Assembly: GCF_900119365.1 (NCBI RefSeq)
Contig: NZ_FPJO01000015.1
Coordinates: forward strand, 1 to 64,000
DNA: 64,000 nt
DNA from: Streptomyces atratus
GTDB taxonomy: Bacteria; Actinomycetota; Actinomycetes; Streptomycetales; Streptomycetaceae
Direction: 5' to 3'
Shown here: positions 17,648-26,167 of the stretch, in pieces
How the letters are laid out: every line of letters starts with the position of its first letter
Numbering within the stretch: the first letter of the stretch is position 1
Program-made: the position numbers and the translations under genes
Notes under the pieces: generated by a model
What the model was told of the DNA's origin: nothing
Seen by the model: only the letters and a program-made list of their open reading frames with translations
Databases searched by the model: none

Positions 17648-18576
17648 CAGACCAGGTCCTCCGTCCCGGAGCGGCGGATGTAGACGGTGACCATGATCAG
17701 GACGACCGCCATGAGGATGAAGGAGAGCGCGGCCGCCGTCGGATAGTCCAGGACCCTCAGGAACTGGGTCTGGATGACGCTGCCGACCATCTTGGTGTCG
17801 GTGGAGCCCAGCAGTTCGGCGTTGACGTAGTCGCCGCTGGCCGGGATGAAGGTGAGCAGCGTTCCGGAGACGACACCCGGCATGGAGAGCGGGAAGGTCA
17901 CCTTGCGGAAGGTGGTGGCGGGGGTGGCGTACAGATCGCCGGCCGCCTCGTGCAGCCTGCCGTCGATCCGCTCCAGCGAGGTGTAGAGCGGCAGGATCAT
18001 GAACGGCAGGAAGTTGTACGTGAGACCGCAGACCACCGCCATCGGTGTGGCCAGCACCCGGTTGGACTCGGTCCAGCCGAGCCAGCTGGTGACGTCCAGT
18101 ACGTGCAGGGTGTTCAGTACGTCGACGACCGCGCCGCCGTCCGCGAGGATCGTCTTCCAGGCGAGCGTACGGATCAGGAAGCTGGTGAAGAACGGCGCGA
18201 TGACCAGCACCAGGACGACGTTGCGCCAGCGCCCGGCCTTGAACGCGATGAGGTAGGCGAGCGGGTAGCCGAGCAGCAGGCACAGGAGGGTGGCGGTGCC
18301 CGCGTACAGCAGTGACCGGATGAACTGCGGGTAGTAGTCGGTCAGCGCGTCCCAGTAGGTCTGGAAGTGCCAGGTGACCTCGAATCCCTTCTCCAGGGAT
18401 CCGGTCTGCACGGAGGTCGAGGCCTGGTAGACCAGCGGCAGCGCGAAGAAGACCAGCAGCCACAGGATGCCGGGGAGCAGCAGCCAGTACGGGACGAGAC
18501 GCTTGCGGGTGGAGGGCTTGCGTACCTTGAGCTCCGCCGTGACGGGCGCCGGTGGCGCCTCCTTGGTGACGGTCAC
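17647..18576 (-). CDS. potB: Polyamine ABC transporter permease, PotB-like
   Basis: Inner-membrane permease of 309 residues. A basic cytoplasmic N-terminus (KVRKPSTRKRLVPYW) precedes the first membrane helix (LLLPGILWLLVFFALPLVY). Five more helices follow, and the ATPase-contacting loop is HEAAGDLYATPATTFRKVTF. It ends with a helix and RRSGTEDLV. The gene overlaps potA by 4 nt and potC by 1 nt, giving a tight potA-potB-potC unit. Together with PotC it forms the transmembrane channel. Confidence 0.9.
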   Translation of the reverse strand: MTVTKEAPPAPVTAELKVRKPSTRKRLVPYWLLLPGILWLLVFFALPLVYQASTSVQTGSLEKGFEVTWHFQTYWDALTDYYPQFIRSLLYAGTATLLCLLLGYPLAYLIAFKAGRWRNVVLVLVIAPFFTSFLIRTLAWKTILADGGAVVDVLNTLHVLDVTSWLGWTESNRVLATPMAVVCGLTYNFLPFMILPLYTSLERIDGRLHEAAGDLYATPATTFRKVTFPLSMPGVVSGTLLTFIPASGDYVNAELLGSTDTKMVGSVIQTQFLRVLDYPTAAALSFILMAVVLIMVTVYIRRSGTEDLV

Positions 18577-19721
18577 GCCGCGTCCTCCACCGTCTCCACA
18601 CCGGCGTCGATGTCCTGGGCGGCGTCCAGGCCGAAGGTGTGCGCCGGGTTCCAGTGCAGCACGACCTCGGCGCCGGGGGTGAGCCGGGCGTCGCGCTCGA
18701 TGTTCTGCTCATAGACCTGGAGCGCCTTGCCGGCCGGGCTCTCCACCACGTACTGCGTGGACACCCCGATGAAGCTGGAGTCGACGATCCGGCCGGTGAC
18801 CCGGTTGCGGCCGTCCGCGATCACGTCCGCGTCGTCGGCGTGCGCGAGCGAGATCTTCTCCGGGCGGACGCCGAGAAGCAGCTTGCCGCCGTTCACGGTC
18901 GGGGCGGTACATCGGTCGGTGGGCAGCCGCAGCTTCCCGCCGCCCGCGGCCACGACGATGTCCGTGTCCGCGGAGACGACCTCGCCCTCGATGAGGTTGG
19001 AGGTGCCGAGGAAGTTGGCGACGAAGGTCGTCCTGGGGTTTTCGTACAGATCGGCGGGGGCACCGAGCTGCTCGACACGGCCCCCGTTCATCACCGCGAC
19101 GGTGTCGGCCATGGTCATGGCCTCCTCCTGGTCGTGGGTGACATGGATGAAGGTGATGCCGACCTCGGTCTGGATGCGCTTGAGCTCCAGCTGCATCTGG
19201 CGGCGCAGTTTGAGGTCGAGGGCGCCGAGCGGCTCGTCGAGCAGCAGCACCTGCGGGTGGTTGATCAGGGCGCGGGCGACGGCGACGCGCTGCTGCTGGC
19301 CGCCGGAGAGCTGGTGCGGCTTGCGCTTGGCGAAGTCGCCGAGCTGGACGAGCTCCAGCATCTCGTCGACCTGCTTCTTCACCGATCTGATGCCGCGCCG
19401 GCGCAGACCGAAGGCGACGTTCTCCGAGATGTCGAGGTGCGGGAAGAGCGCGTAGCTCTGGAAGACCGTGTTGACGGGCCGCTTGTACGGGGGAAGCCCG
19501 GTGATGTCCTGACCGCCGAGCGAGACCGTGCCGGTGGTCGCCTCCTCCAGGCCGGCGATCATCCGCAGGGTGGTGGTCTTGCCGCAGCCGGACGCGCCGA
19601 GCAGCGCGAAGAAGGAGCCCTGCGGGACGGTCAGATCGAGCGGCTTGACGGCTGCGAAGGAGCCGTACGTCTTGCTGATCCCGGTGAGGCGGACGTCGCC
19701 GCCGGTCTGCTGCTGTGTCAT
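18573..19721 (-). CDS. potA: Polyamine ABC transporter ATP-binding protein, PotA-like
   Basis: ATPase of 382 residues that powers polyamine import. Walker A is GASGCGKTT, the Q-loop is FQSYALFPH, the ABC signature is LSGGQQQRVAVARAL, Walker B is LLLDEP with GALD following, and the H-loop is HVTHDQEEAMTMAD. A C-terminal TOBE-type regulatory domain occupies about residues 240-382 (LLGVRPEKISLA, DSSFIGVSTQY). The domain order and length match PotA. It lies between potD upstream (68-nt gap) and potB downstream (4-nt overlap), so all four subunits are encoded together. Confidence 0.94.
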   Translation of the reverse strand: MTQQQTGGDVRLTGISKTYGSFAAVKPLDLTVPQGSFFALLGASGCGKTTTLRMIAGLEEATTGTVSLGGQDITGLPPYKRPVNTVFQSYALFPHLDISENVAFGLRRRGIRSVKKQVDEMLELVQLGDFAKRKPHQLSGGQQQRVAVARALINHPQVLLLDEPLGALDLKLRRQMQLELKRIQTEVGITFIHVTHDQEEAMTMADTVAVMNGGRVEQLGAPADLYENPRTTFVANFLGTSNLIEGEVVSADTDIVVAAGGGKLRLPTDRCTAPTVNGGKLLLGVRPEKISLAHADDADVIADGRNRVTGRIVDSSFIGVSTQYVVESPAGKALQVYEQNIERDARLTPGAEVVLHWNPAHTFGLDAAQDIDAGVETVEDAA

Positions 19722-19789
19722 GGATCGCGGTCCCAGTGGTGTCAGAGGGAGATCAGGGGAGATCGGGTGGGGCGGGGAAGGCGCGGCGG

Positions 19790-21040
19790 TCAGGCGCCGA
19801 TGAGCTTGGCGAACTTCTCTTCGTACGCCGTCTCTTCCTTGCTGGTCAGGGAGCGGAAGGCGTGCGACCGGGACGCCATCTCCTTGTCCGGGAGGATCAG
19901 GACGTTGTCGGCCATCGCCCGATCGATCTTCGCCAGTTCGTCGCGGACGCCGTCGACCGGGCAGACGAAGTTGATGTACGCGGCGAGCTTCGCGGCGACC
20001 GACGGCTCGTAGTAGTAGTCGATGAGCTTCTCGGCGTTGGTCTTGTGCCGGGCCTTCACCGGGACCAGCAGGTTGTCGCTGGATATGACATAACCCGCGC
20101 CCGGAATCGCGTACTTGATGTCCGGGTTCCCGGCCTGGAGCTGGATGACGTCGCCGGCCCAGCCGACGCAGGCGGCGATGTCGCCCTTGTCGAGGTCCGC
20201 GGTGTAGTCGTTGCCGGTGAAACGGCGGATCTGGTTCTTGTCGACGCCCTTCTGGAGCCGGCCGATCGCGGCGTCGTAGTCGGCGTCGGTGAAGTTGCCG
20301 GGGTCCTTGCCCATGTCGAGCAGGGTCATGCCGACGGAGTCGCGCATCTCCGAGAGGAAACTGACCCGGCCCTTGAGCTTCGGGTCGTCGAGCAGCTGAC
20401 TGACGGAGTCGACCTTGCGGCCGCCGGTCGCCTTGGAGTTGTAGGCGATGATGGCGGGAATGCCCGCCCAGGGGTAGGAGTAGGCACGGCCCGGGTCCCA
20501 GTCCGGGGAGCGGAACTGGGCCGAGAGGTTGGCGTAGGCGTGCGGCAGGTGCGAAGCGTCGAGCTTCTGCGCCCAGCCGAGGCGGACGACGCGGGCGGCC
20601 AGCCAGTCGGTGACGCAGATGATGTCGCGGCCGGTGTCCTGGCCGGCCGCGAGCTGCGGCTTGATCTTGCCGAAGAACTCGACGTTGTCGTTGATGTCCT
20701 CGGTGTACTTGACCTTGATCCCGGTGCGCTCGGTGAACGCCTCCAGGGTGAGCCGGTGCTTGCCGTCGTCGGTGACGTCCATGTACTCGGTCCAGTTGGA
20801 GAAGTTGATCTGCTTCTCCTCGGCCGAGTGGTCGTCGGAGGCCGCGGCGGCGTCCCCCTCCCGCTTGGCGGGCGGGATGCCGCACGCGCTCAGCGTGCCC
20901 AGCCCGCCGATCGCCAGCGCCCCCATGCCGGAGGCGCGGATCAGCGATCGGCGGGTCAGAGCGCCCCGGCCGCTGGTGAGACTGCGTCGCATCGCGGCGA
21001 TCTGGGCCGCGGAGAGACTCTCCGGCTCGTACTGCTCCAT
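19790..21040 (-). CDS. potD: Polyamine-binding lipoprotein, PotD-like, Tat-type signal
   Basis: Extracellular substrate-binding protein of 416 residues. It has a long N-terminus, a twin-arginine motif TRRSLIRASG (Arg30-Arg31), a hydrophobic stretch and the lipobox LSAC with Cys53 as lipid attachment site. So it is probably Tat-exported and anchored outside the membrane. FSNWTEYMD and YTEDINDNVEFFGKI match the N-terminal lobe of spermidine/putrescine-binding proteins; YYYEPSVAAKLAAYINFV matches the C-terminal lobe. It is the second gene of the operon, between the aldehyde dehydrogenase (42-nt gap) and potA. A paralogue lies at 27103. Confidence 0.92.
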   Translation of the reverse strand: MEQYEPESLSAAQIAAMRRSLTSGRGALTRRSLIRASGMGALAIGGLGTLSACGIPPAKREGDAAAASDDHSAEEKQINFSNWTEYMDVTDDGKHRLTLEAFTERTGIKVKYTEDINDNVEFFGKIKPQLAAGQDTGRDIICVTDWLAARVVRLGWAQKLDASHLPHAYANLSAQFRSPDWDPGRAYSYPWAGIPAIIAYNSKATGGRKVDSVSQLLDDPKLKGRVSFLSEMRDSVGMTLLDMGKDPGNFTDADYDAAIGRLQKGVDKNQIRRFTGNDYTADLDKGDIAACVGWAGDVIQLQAGNPDIKYAIPGAGYVISSDNLLVPVKARHKTNAEKLIDYYYEPSVAAKLAAYINFVCPVDGVRDELAKIDRAMADNVLILPDKEMASRSHAFRSLTSKEETAYEEKFAKLIGA

Positions 21041-21082
21041 GCGCGTTGCCCTTCCGGGTGTGTGTGGCCGGGGTCGGCCGGG

Positions 21083-22597
21083 TTATCGGTCCCCGAAGAT
21101 CGTGCGGTGCCAGTCCTTCCGGGCGACCGCGGTGTTGTCGTACATGACGTGCTTGACCTGCGTGTACTCCTCGAAGGAGTACGAGGACATGTCCTTGCCG
21201 AAGCCGCTGGCCTTGTATCCGCCGTGCGGCATCTCGCTGATGATCGGGATGTGGTCGTTGACCCAGACGCAGCCCGCCTTGATCTCGCGGGTGGCGCGGT
21301 TGGCGCGGTACAGGTCGCGGCTCCAGGCGGAGGCGGCGAGGCCGTACGGGGTGTCGTTGGCGAGGCGGATGCCCTCGTCGTCGGTGTCGAAGGGCAGCAC
21401 GACCAGGACCGGGCCGAAGATCTCCGACTGGACGATCTCGCTGTCCTGGGCGGCTCCGGCGACCAGCGTCGGCCGGTAGTAGGCGCCGGCTTCCAGTTCG
21501 CCGCCGGGGGCCTCGCCGCCGGTGACGACGGTGGCGTAGCCGCGGGCCCGCTCGACGAATCCCGCGACCCGGTCCCGCTGGGCGTGGCTGATCAGCGGGC
21601 CGAGGTCGGTCGACGGGTCGAAGGGGTCGCCGAGCCGGACGGTCTCCATGAGCGCGGCGACGCCCTGGACGAAGGCGTCGTACAGGGGGCGCTGGACGTA
21701 GGCGCGGGTGGCGGCGGTGCAGTCCTGGCCGGTGTTGATGAGTGATCCGGCGACCGCGCCGTTGACCGCGGCTTCGAGGTCGGCGTCGTCGAAGACGACG
21801 AAGGGGGCCTTGCCGCCGAGTTCGAGGTGGAGGCGCTTGACGGTGGAGGTGGCGATCTCCGCGACCCGCCTGCCGACGGCGGTGGAGCCGGTGAAGGAGG
21901 TCATGACCACGTCCGGGTGGCCGACCAGATGCTCCCCGGCGTCCTTGCCCGCGCCGGTGACGATGTTGATCACACCGTCGGGGATGCCCGCCTCGGTGGC
22001 CGCCTGGGCGAACATCAGCGAGGTCAGCGGGGTGATCTCGGCGGGCTTGAGGACGATGGTGTTACCGGCGGCGACGGCCGGGAGGATCTTCCAGGCGGCC
22101 ATCTGGAGCGGGTAGTTCCAGGGCGCGATGGAGCCGACGACACCGATCGCCTCACGGCGTACGTACGAGGTGTGGTCGCCGTCGTACTCGGCGGCCGACT
22201 TGCCCTCCAGGTGGCGGGCGGCACCGGCGAAGAAGGAGGTGTTGTCCACGGTGCCGGGCACGTCGAACTCGGTGGAGAGCTTGATCGGCTTGCCGCACTG
22301 GAGGGACTCCACGTACGCGAAGTCCTCGGCCTGCTCGGCGAGTACGGCGGCGAAGCGGTGCATCGCCTCGGACCGCTCGGCGGGCGTCGTGCCCGACCAG
22401 CCGGGGAACGCCTCGCGTGCGGCTGCCACGGCGGCGTCCACGTCGGCGGTGCCCGCCAGCTCGTAGCTGTAGACGGTCTCGCCCGTCGCCGGGTTCACCA
22501 CGTCGTGGTGACGTCCCGATGTTCCGGACCGCAGCTTTCCGCCGATGTACTGTGCGCCGTCCGCGAAGCGGTCCCGCACCTGGATGCCGTTGCCCAT
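21083..22597 (-). CDS. Gamma-aminobutyraldehyde dehydrogenase-type aldehyde dehydrogenase
   Basis: Oxidises an amino-aldehyde from polyamine breakdown, probably 4-aminobutyraldehyde to GABA. The protein has 504 residues from the ATG at 22597, which has GGAGGAG 6 nt upstream; the long open frame upstream of it is not coding. APWNYPLQM and LKPAEITP form part of the NAD site, SFTGSTAVG the Rossmann turn, LELGGKAPF holds the catalytic Glu, and NTGQDCTAATR holds the catalytic Cys. It opens the operon with potD-potA-potB-potC and the amine oxidoreductase, which supports the substrate assignment. The promoter region (22598-22804) is shared with the divergent NADAR gene and contains a CAACAACGGAAT motif also resembled at 30011. 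Confidence 0.92.
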   Translation of the reverse strand: MGNGIQVRDRFADGAQYIGGKLRSGTSGRHHDVVNPATGETVYSYELAGTADVDAAVAAAREAFPGWSGTTPAERSEAMHRFAAVLAEQAEDFAYVESLQCGKPIKLSTEFDVPGTVDNTSFFAGAARHLEGKSAAEYDGDHTSYVRREAIGVVGSIAPWNYPLQMAAWKILPAVAAGNTIVLKPAEITPLTSLMFAQAATEAGIPDGVINIVTGAGKDAGEHLVGHPDVVMTSFTGSTAVGRRVAEIATSTVKRLHLELGGKAPFVVFDDADLEAAVNGAVAGSLINTGQDCTAATRAYVQRPLYDAFVQGVAALMETVRLGDPFDPSTDLGPLISHAQRDRVAGFVERARGYATVVTGGEAPGGELEAGAYYRPTLVAGAAQDSEIVQSEIFGPVLVVLPFDTDDEGIRLANDTPYGLAASAWSRDLYRANRATREIKAGCVWVNDHIPIISEMPHGGYKASGFGKDMSSYSFEEYTQVKHVMYDNTAVARKDWHRTIFGDR

Positions 22598-22696
22598 GAC
22601 GATCTCCTCCGCCGAGTGCCCCGGAGTGCGGGGCCGGCGTAGCCTTTGCTCGATTTGAGTGCCGATCCTGGCAGAGGGGATCAACCCCAACAAGTG

Positions 22697-22708
22697 ATTC
22701 CGTTGTTG
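22697..22708 (-). promoter_or_regulatory. Candidate operator CAACAACGGAAT, resembling a site at 30011-30022
   Basis: It lies 100-111 nt upstream of the polyamine aldehyde dehydrogenase start. A similar CAAACAACGAAT occurs in the divergent promoter region of the second aldehyde dehydrogenase and the Lrp gene. Shared control by that Lrp protein is possible but rests on two short matches. Confidence 0.3.
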
Positions 22709-22804
22709 CCTTTTGGTTACGCGACGGAATCTGTCGACCATGTGTCGCGTCGGTGCGGAATTCCCCGTACGGAGTGTCAGTGGCGAATGCCAGAATCGCA
22801 TGCC

Positions 22805-23353
22805 ATGGAACACATGGACGATCTCCTGGCGCGGGCCGCGCGCGGCGAGAAGGTGAAGTACCTGCACTTCTGGGGGCACCGTCCCCGGCCCGACGGCCGC
22901 ATCGGCACGAGCTGTCTCAGTCAGTGGTGGCCGTCGCCCTTCACGGTCGACGGCGTGCGGTACGCCTCGGCCGAGCACTGGATGATGGCCGCCAAGGCCC
23001 GGCTGTTCGGCGATGCGGAGTCGGAGGCCGCGGCGGTGGCGGCGAAGAGCCCCGCGGCGGCGAAGGAGGTGGGCCGGCTGGTCCGCGGTTTCGACGACGC
23101 GACATGGGAGCGCGAGCGGTTCGCGCTGGTGGTGGCCGGCAGCGTGCACAAGTTCGGCGGCGATCCACAGCTGCGGGAGTTCCTGCTGAACACCGGAAAC
23201 CGGGTGCTGGTCGAGGCGAGCCCGATGGACCGGATCTGGGGCATCGGCCTGGCGGCGGACGACCCGCGGGCGACGGATCCGGCGAGCTGGCGGGGGCTGA
23301 ATCTGCTGGGGTTCGCGCTGATGGACGCGCGGGCGGAGCTGCGCGCGTCATGA
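22805..23353 (+). CDS. NADAR family protein (YbiA-like N-glycosidase)
   Basis: Small soluble protein of 182 residues, the usual NADAR length. The conserved pattern is present: YLHFWGH near the start, SQWWPSPFTVDGVRYASAEHW (family hallmark), MMAAKARLFGD, and VEASPMDRIWGIGL near the end. NADAR proteins cleave N-glycosidic bonds of ADP-ribosylated or riboflavin-pathway compounds, and some reverse guanine ADP-ribosylation made by DarT1 toxins. No DarT-like gene is next to it. It is divergent from the polyamine aldehyde dehydrogenase and is closed by a strong bidirectional hairpin. The start at 22805 gives the best family alignment; an ATG nine bases later is possible. Role in the cell is unknown. 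Confidence 0.88.
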   Translation: MEHMDDLLARAARGEKVKYLHFWGHRPRPDGRIGTSCLSQWWPSPFTVDGVRYASAEHWMMAAKARLFGDAESEAAAVAAKSPAAAKEVGRLVRGFDDATWERERFALVVAGSVHKFGGDPQLREFLLNTGNRVLVEASPMDRIWGIGLAADDPRATDPASWRGLNLLGFALMDARAELRAS

Positions 23354-23370
23354 GGCGCCCCGGACGCGAG

Positions 23371-23409
23371 ATGGCCCGGCGGGGCCGGGACACGGCCCCG
23401 CCGGGCCAT
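23371..23409. terminator. Bidirectional terminator between converging NADAR and DUF4190 genes
   Basis: Perfect 17-bp stem (23371-23387 with 23393-23409, 5-nt loop) between two convergent stop codons. It is the strongest hairpin I found in the window. Confidence 0.9.
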
Positions 23410-23467
23410 CGGCGGATATCGCGCGGCACCGGTACCGCGGGGGTCCGGCACCGGCACCCGGACGCTG

Positions 23468-24202
23468 CTACCGGCTGACGTCGACGACCAGGGACGTGGA
23501 GTACGGGTCGTCGTTGTAGCCGCTGTCCTCGAATTCCTCGGCGTGGGTGGCGAACAGCCAGATGAAGAAGCTGATGATCGCCACACCGAAGGCGATGCCG
23601 ATGGATCCCATGATGATCCCGGCGAGCGCCTGACCGCTGTTGTTCGCCTCACCGCGCTGCACCCGCTTGCGGCCGAGGATGCCGAAGATCAGGGCCAGTG
23701 CGCCCAGGATCAGGCTGGGTATCCCGTAGACGCAGAACAGGCAGACGGCCAGGATGCCGAGCACCATGGCCGCGGTCCCCATGCCGTTGGCGGGCGGCGG
23801 ACCGCCCCAGGGCGCCTGGTTGTAACCGGGGTACCCCGGGTAGCCGCCGTACTGCGCAGGGGGTGCGGCCGGGTAGCCGTACTGTCCGGCCGGCGGGACC
23901 TGCCGGCCCGGTCCGTTCGGTCCGACCGGCGGCGGCGGTACCTCCCCGGGACCGGGGCCGGGGCCGAATCCGGCTCCGGGCACCGGCCCGGTCTGCGCCG
24001 GCGAACCGAACGCCGACGGCGGTGCGTCGGCCGGTGCGGGGCCGTCCCCGACGCCCGGCATCGAGGTGACCGTGGGCTGATTGTGCACAGCGGGCGGGCG
24101 AGGGTCGCCGGCCGGCTTCTCCAGCGGCACCCTGCTCTCCGGCGGAGCCCACGGATCGCGCGACGCGGCCCCGCCCTCGGGCTGCTCTGTGTTGTCTGAC
24201 AT
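23468..24202 (-). CDS. DUF4190-type membrane protein with Pro/Gly-rich cytoplasmic N-terminus
   Basis: 244 residues from the ATG at 24202, which follows GGGGGAGG. Residues 1 to about 140 are disordered and rich in Pro, Gly, Ala and Tyr (PPAQYGGYPGYPGY). Then come two to three membrane helices: GTAAMVLGILAVCLFCVYGI with LILGALALIFGILG, and GIIMGSIGIAFGVAIISFFIWLF. The segment between them, GRKRVQRGEANNSGQALAG, is the typical DUF4190 connector. Proteins of this kind are frequent in Streptomyces and have no assigned reaction. It is divergent from the deaminase gene at 24336. Confidence 0.8.
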   Translation of the reverse strand: MSDNTEQPEGGAASRDPWAPPESRVPLEKPAGDPRPPAVHNQPTVTSMPGVGDGPAPADAPPSAFGSPAQTGPVPGAGFGPGPGPGEVPPPPVGPNGPGRQVPPAGQYGYPAAPPAQYGGYPGYPGYNQAPWGGPPPANGMGTAAMVLGILAVCLFCVYGIPSLILGALALIFGILGRKRVQRGEANNSGQALAGIIMGSIGIAFGVAIISFFIWLFATHAEEFEDSGYNDDPYSTSLVVDVSR

Positions 24203-24335
24203 GGGCCTCCCCCATCGTGGTCCCGTCATGCTACGGCCCCACTGCCCGCGGGTGGCCCCGGCCTACGATGATCCCCGTCCCCTGCCCGGCCGACCGTGCC
24301 CGGCACCCGAACCGTCCCACGCCCCGGAGAGTCCG

Positions 24336-25370
24336 ATGACCGATCTGCACCCCTTCATCGCGGGGCTGCCCAAGGCCGAACTGCATGTCCACCATGTCGG
24401 CTCCGCCTCGCCCCGCATCGTCGCCGAGCTGGCCGCGCACCACCCCGACTCCAAGGTCCCCACCGCCCCCGAGGCGCTCGCCGACTACTTCACCTTCACG
24501 GACTTCGCGCACTTCATCGACGTGTATCTCTCCGTCGTGGACCTGATCCGCACCCCGGAGGACGTCCGCCTGCTGACCTTCGAGGTCGCCCGCGACATGG
24601 CGCGGCAGAACATCCGCTACGCGGAGCTGACCGTGACCCCGTTCTCCTCGACCCGGCGCGGTATCCCCGATCAGGCGTTCATGGAGGCCATAGAGGACGC
24701 CCGCAAGGCCGCCGAGGCCGAGCTGGGTGTCGTGCTGCGCTGGTGCTTCGACATTCCGGGCGAGGCCGGGCTCGAAGCCGCCGAGGAGACCACCCGGCTC
24801 GCCGTGGACCTGCGGCCCGAGGGGCTCGTCTCGTTCGGTCTCGGCGGTCCGGAGATCGGTGTGGAGCGCCCGCAGTTCAAGCCCTACTTCGACCGGGCGA
24901 TCGCCGCGGGCCTGCACTCCGTGCCGCACGCCGGGGAGACCACCGGGCCGCAGACCGTCTGGGACGCCCTGACCCATCTGCGCGCCGAGCGCATCGGTCA
25001 CGGCACCAGCTCCGTCCAGGACCCGAAGCTGCTGGCCCATCTCGCCGAGCACCGCATCGCGCTGGAGGTCTGCCCGACCTCGAACATCGCGACCCGCGCG
25101 GTGACGGACATCGAGCAGCACCCGGTCAAGAAGATGGTGGACGCGGGCGTCCTGGTCACCATCAACAGCGACGACCCGCCGATGTTCGGCACGGACCTCA
25201 ACAACGAGTACGGGGTGGCCGCCCGGCTGCTCGGTCTGGACGAGCGGGGTCTCGCGTCGCTGGCGAAGAACGCGGTCGAGGCCTCGTACCTCGACGCGGC
25301 CGGCAAGCGGAGGCTGGCCACCGAGATCGACACGTACACGGCCAACTGGCTGGAGCGCGCGGGCCGGTGA
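24336..25370 (+). CDS. Adenosine deaminase-like enzyme, probable aminodeoxyfutalosine deaminase (menaquinone synthesis)
   Basis: Zinc hydrolase of 344 residues in the adenosine deaminase family. Metal ligands are His17 and His19 (ELHVHHVGS), the His in SVPHAGET and the Asp in INSDDPPMFG; HAGE also holds the catalytic Glu. The motif after the first histidines, HHVGSASP, differs from the HLDG of true adenosine deaminases. From memory, S. coelicolor SCO5662, which lies in the same gene neighbourhood, deaminates 6-amino-6-deoxyfutalosine to futalosine in the futalosine route to menaquinone. I therefore prefer that role; it rests on recalled synteny and the variant motif, and ordinary adenosine deaminase remains possible. 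It is followed 22 nt later by a GDPD gene. Confidence 0.82.
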   Translation: MTDLHPFIAGLPKAELHVHHVGSASPRIVAELAAHHPDSKVPTAPEALADYFTFTDFAHFIDVYLSVVDLIRTPEDVRLLTFEVARDMARQNIRYAELTVTPFSSTRRGIPDQAFMEAIEDARKAAEAELGVVLRWCFDIPGEAGLEAAEETTRLAVDLRPEGLVSFGLGGPEIGVERPQFKPYFDRAIAAGLHSVPHAGETTGPQTVWDALTHLRAERIGHGTSSVQDPKLLAHLAEHRIALEVCPTSNIATRAVTDIEQHPVKKMVDAGVLVTINSDDPPMFGTDLNNEYGVAARLLGLDERGLASLAKNAVEASYLDAAGKRRLATEIDTYTANWLERAGR

Positions 25371-25392
25371 CCCCGGTGGTCACAATGACCCC

Positions 25393-26097
25393 ATGGTCAC
25401 CTCCGTCACCGCCGTGGCCCACCGCGGCGATCCCTACCGTGTCCGCGAGAACACACTCCTCTCGATCCGCTCCGCCCTCGGACGGGGGGCGGACGCGGTC
25501 GAGATCGATGTACGGGTCACCCGCGACGGCGTACCGGTCCTGCTGCACGACTCCACGCTGAAGCGGCTGTGGGGCCACGACGTGCGGCTCGACCGGCTGA
25601 CCCACGAGGAGCTCACGGAGCTGACCCGGGGCGGTGTGCCCACGCTGCGCGAGGCGCTGCTCGCCGCCGGGGCGCACCGGATCATGGTCGATCTGCCGGG
25701 CTCCACCGACGGCTCCGTGCCGAGGATCGTCGGCACGGTGCGCGAGTGCGGGGCCGGCGAGCGGGTGTACTACTGCGCCGGCCCCGACGCCATGCTCCGG
25801 GTGCGGGCCGCCGACCCGGACGCCGAGATCGCCATGACCTGGACGACCCTCGCGCCGCCGCGCGCCACGCTGCTCGACGCGGTGCGGCCGCGCTGGCTGA
25901 ACTACCGGTTCGGGCTGGTGGACCGGGAACTGACGGACCGTCTGCACCGGGACGGGCTGCTGGTCTCCGCGTGGACGGCCGACACCAGGCGGACCATGCG
26001 CCGCCTGGTGCGGCACGGCGTCGACTCGATCACCACCAACCGGGTCGACGTCCTGCACGGCCTCCTCGCCAACTCCCCGGCCCGTGGCTCCTCCTGA
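25393..26097 (+). CDS. Glycerophosphodiester phosphodiesterase family protein
   Basis: Likely hydrolyses glycerophosphodiesters to glycerol-3-phosphate and an alcohol. The protein has 234 residues, a compact single GDPD barrel with no signal peptide or membrane anchor, so it is cytoplasmic. AHRGDPYRVRENT supplies the HRG and EN motif, EIDVRVTRDGVPVLLHD supplies the acidic metal ligands and the second catalytic His, and SAWTADT plus DSITTNRVD form the C-terminal barrel end. It follows the deaminase gene by 22 nt on the same strand and is probably co-transcribed. Confidence 0.9.
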   Translation: MVTSVTAVAHRGDPYRVRENTLLSIRSALGRGADAVEIDVRVTRDGVPVLLHDSTLKRLWGHDVRLDRLTHEELTELTRGGVPTLREALLAAGAHRIMVDLPGSTDGSVPRIVGTVRECGAGERVYYCAGPDAMLRVRAADPDAEIAMTWTTLAPPRATLLDAVRPRWLNYRFGLVDRELTDRLHRDGLLVSAWTADTRRTMRRLVRHGVDSITTNRVDVLHGLLANSPARGSS

Positions 26098-26167
26098 CCG
26101 GTCCGGCATCATGGGCCTGCCCCATCGTGCGTGATGCCGGGCCCGGAGCAGGAGGAGGAGCAGCGCC

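Noticed and set aside
16847..18712. Single 621-codon frame that would fuse potB-region sequence to potC
   Set aside because: Its first half is the wrong frame of potB; the true PotC starts at 17647 with a one-base overlap, and PotB has its own full set of motifs.
21083..23149. 688-residue version of the polyamine aldehyde dehydrogenase
   Set aside because: The N-terminal extension crosses the divergent promoter region and lacks any fold; the ATG at 22597 has a strong ribosome site.
22805..24202. DarT-NADAR toxin-antitoxin pair
   Set aside because: The neighbour of the NADAR gene is a DUF4190 membrane protein on the opposite strand, with no DarT-like sequence.
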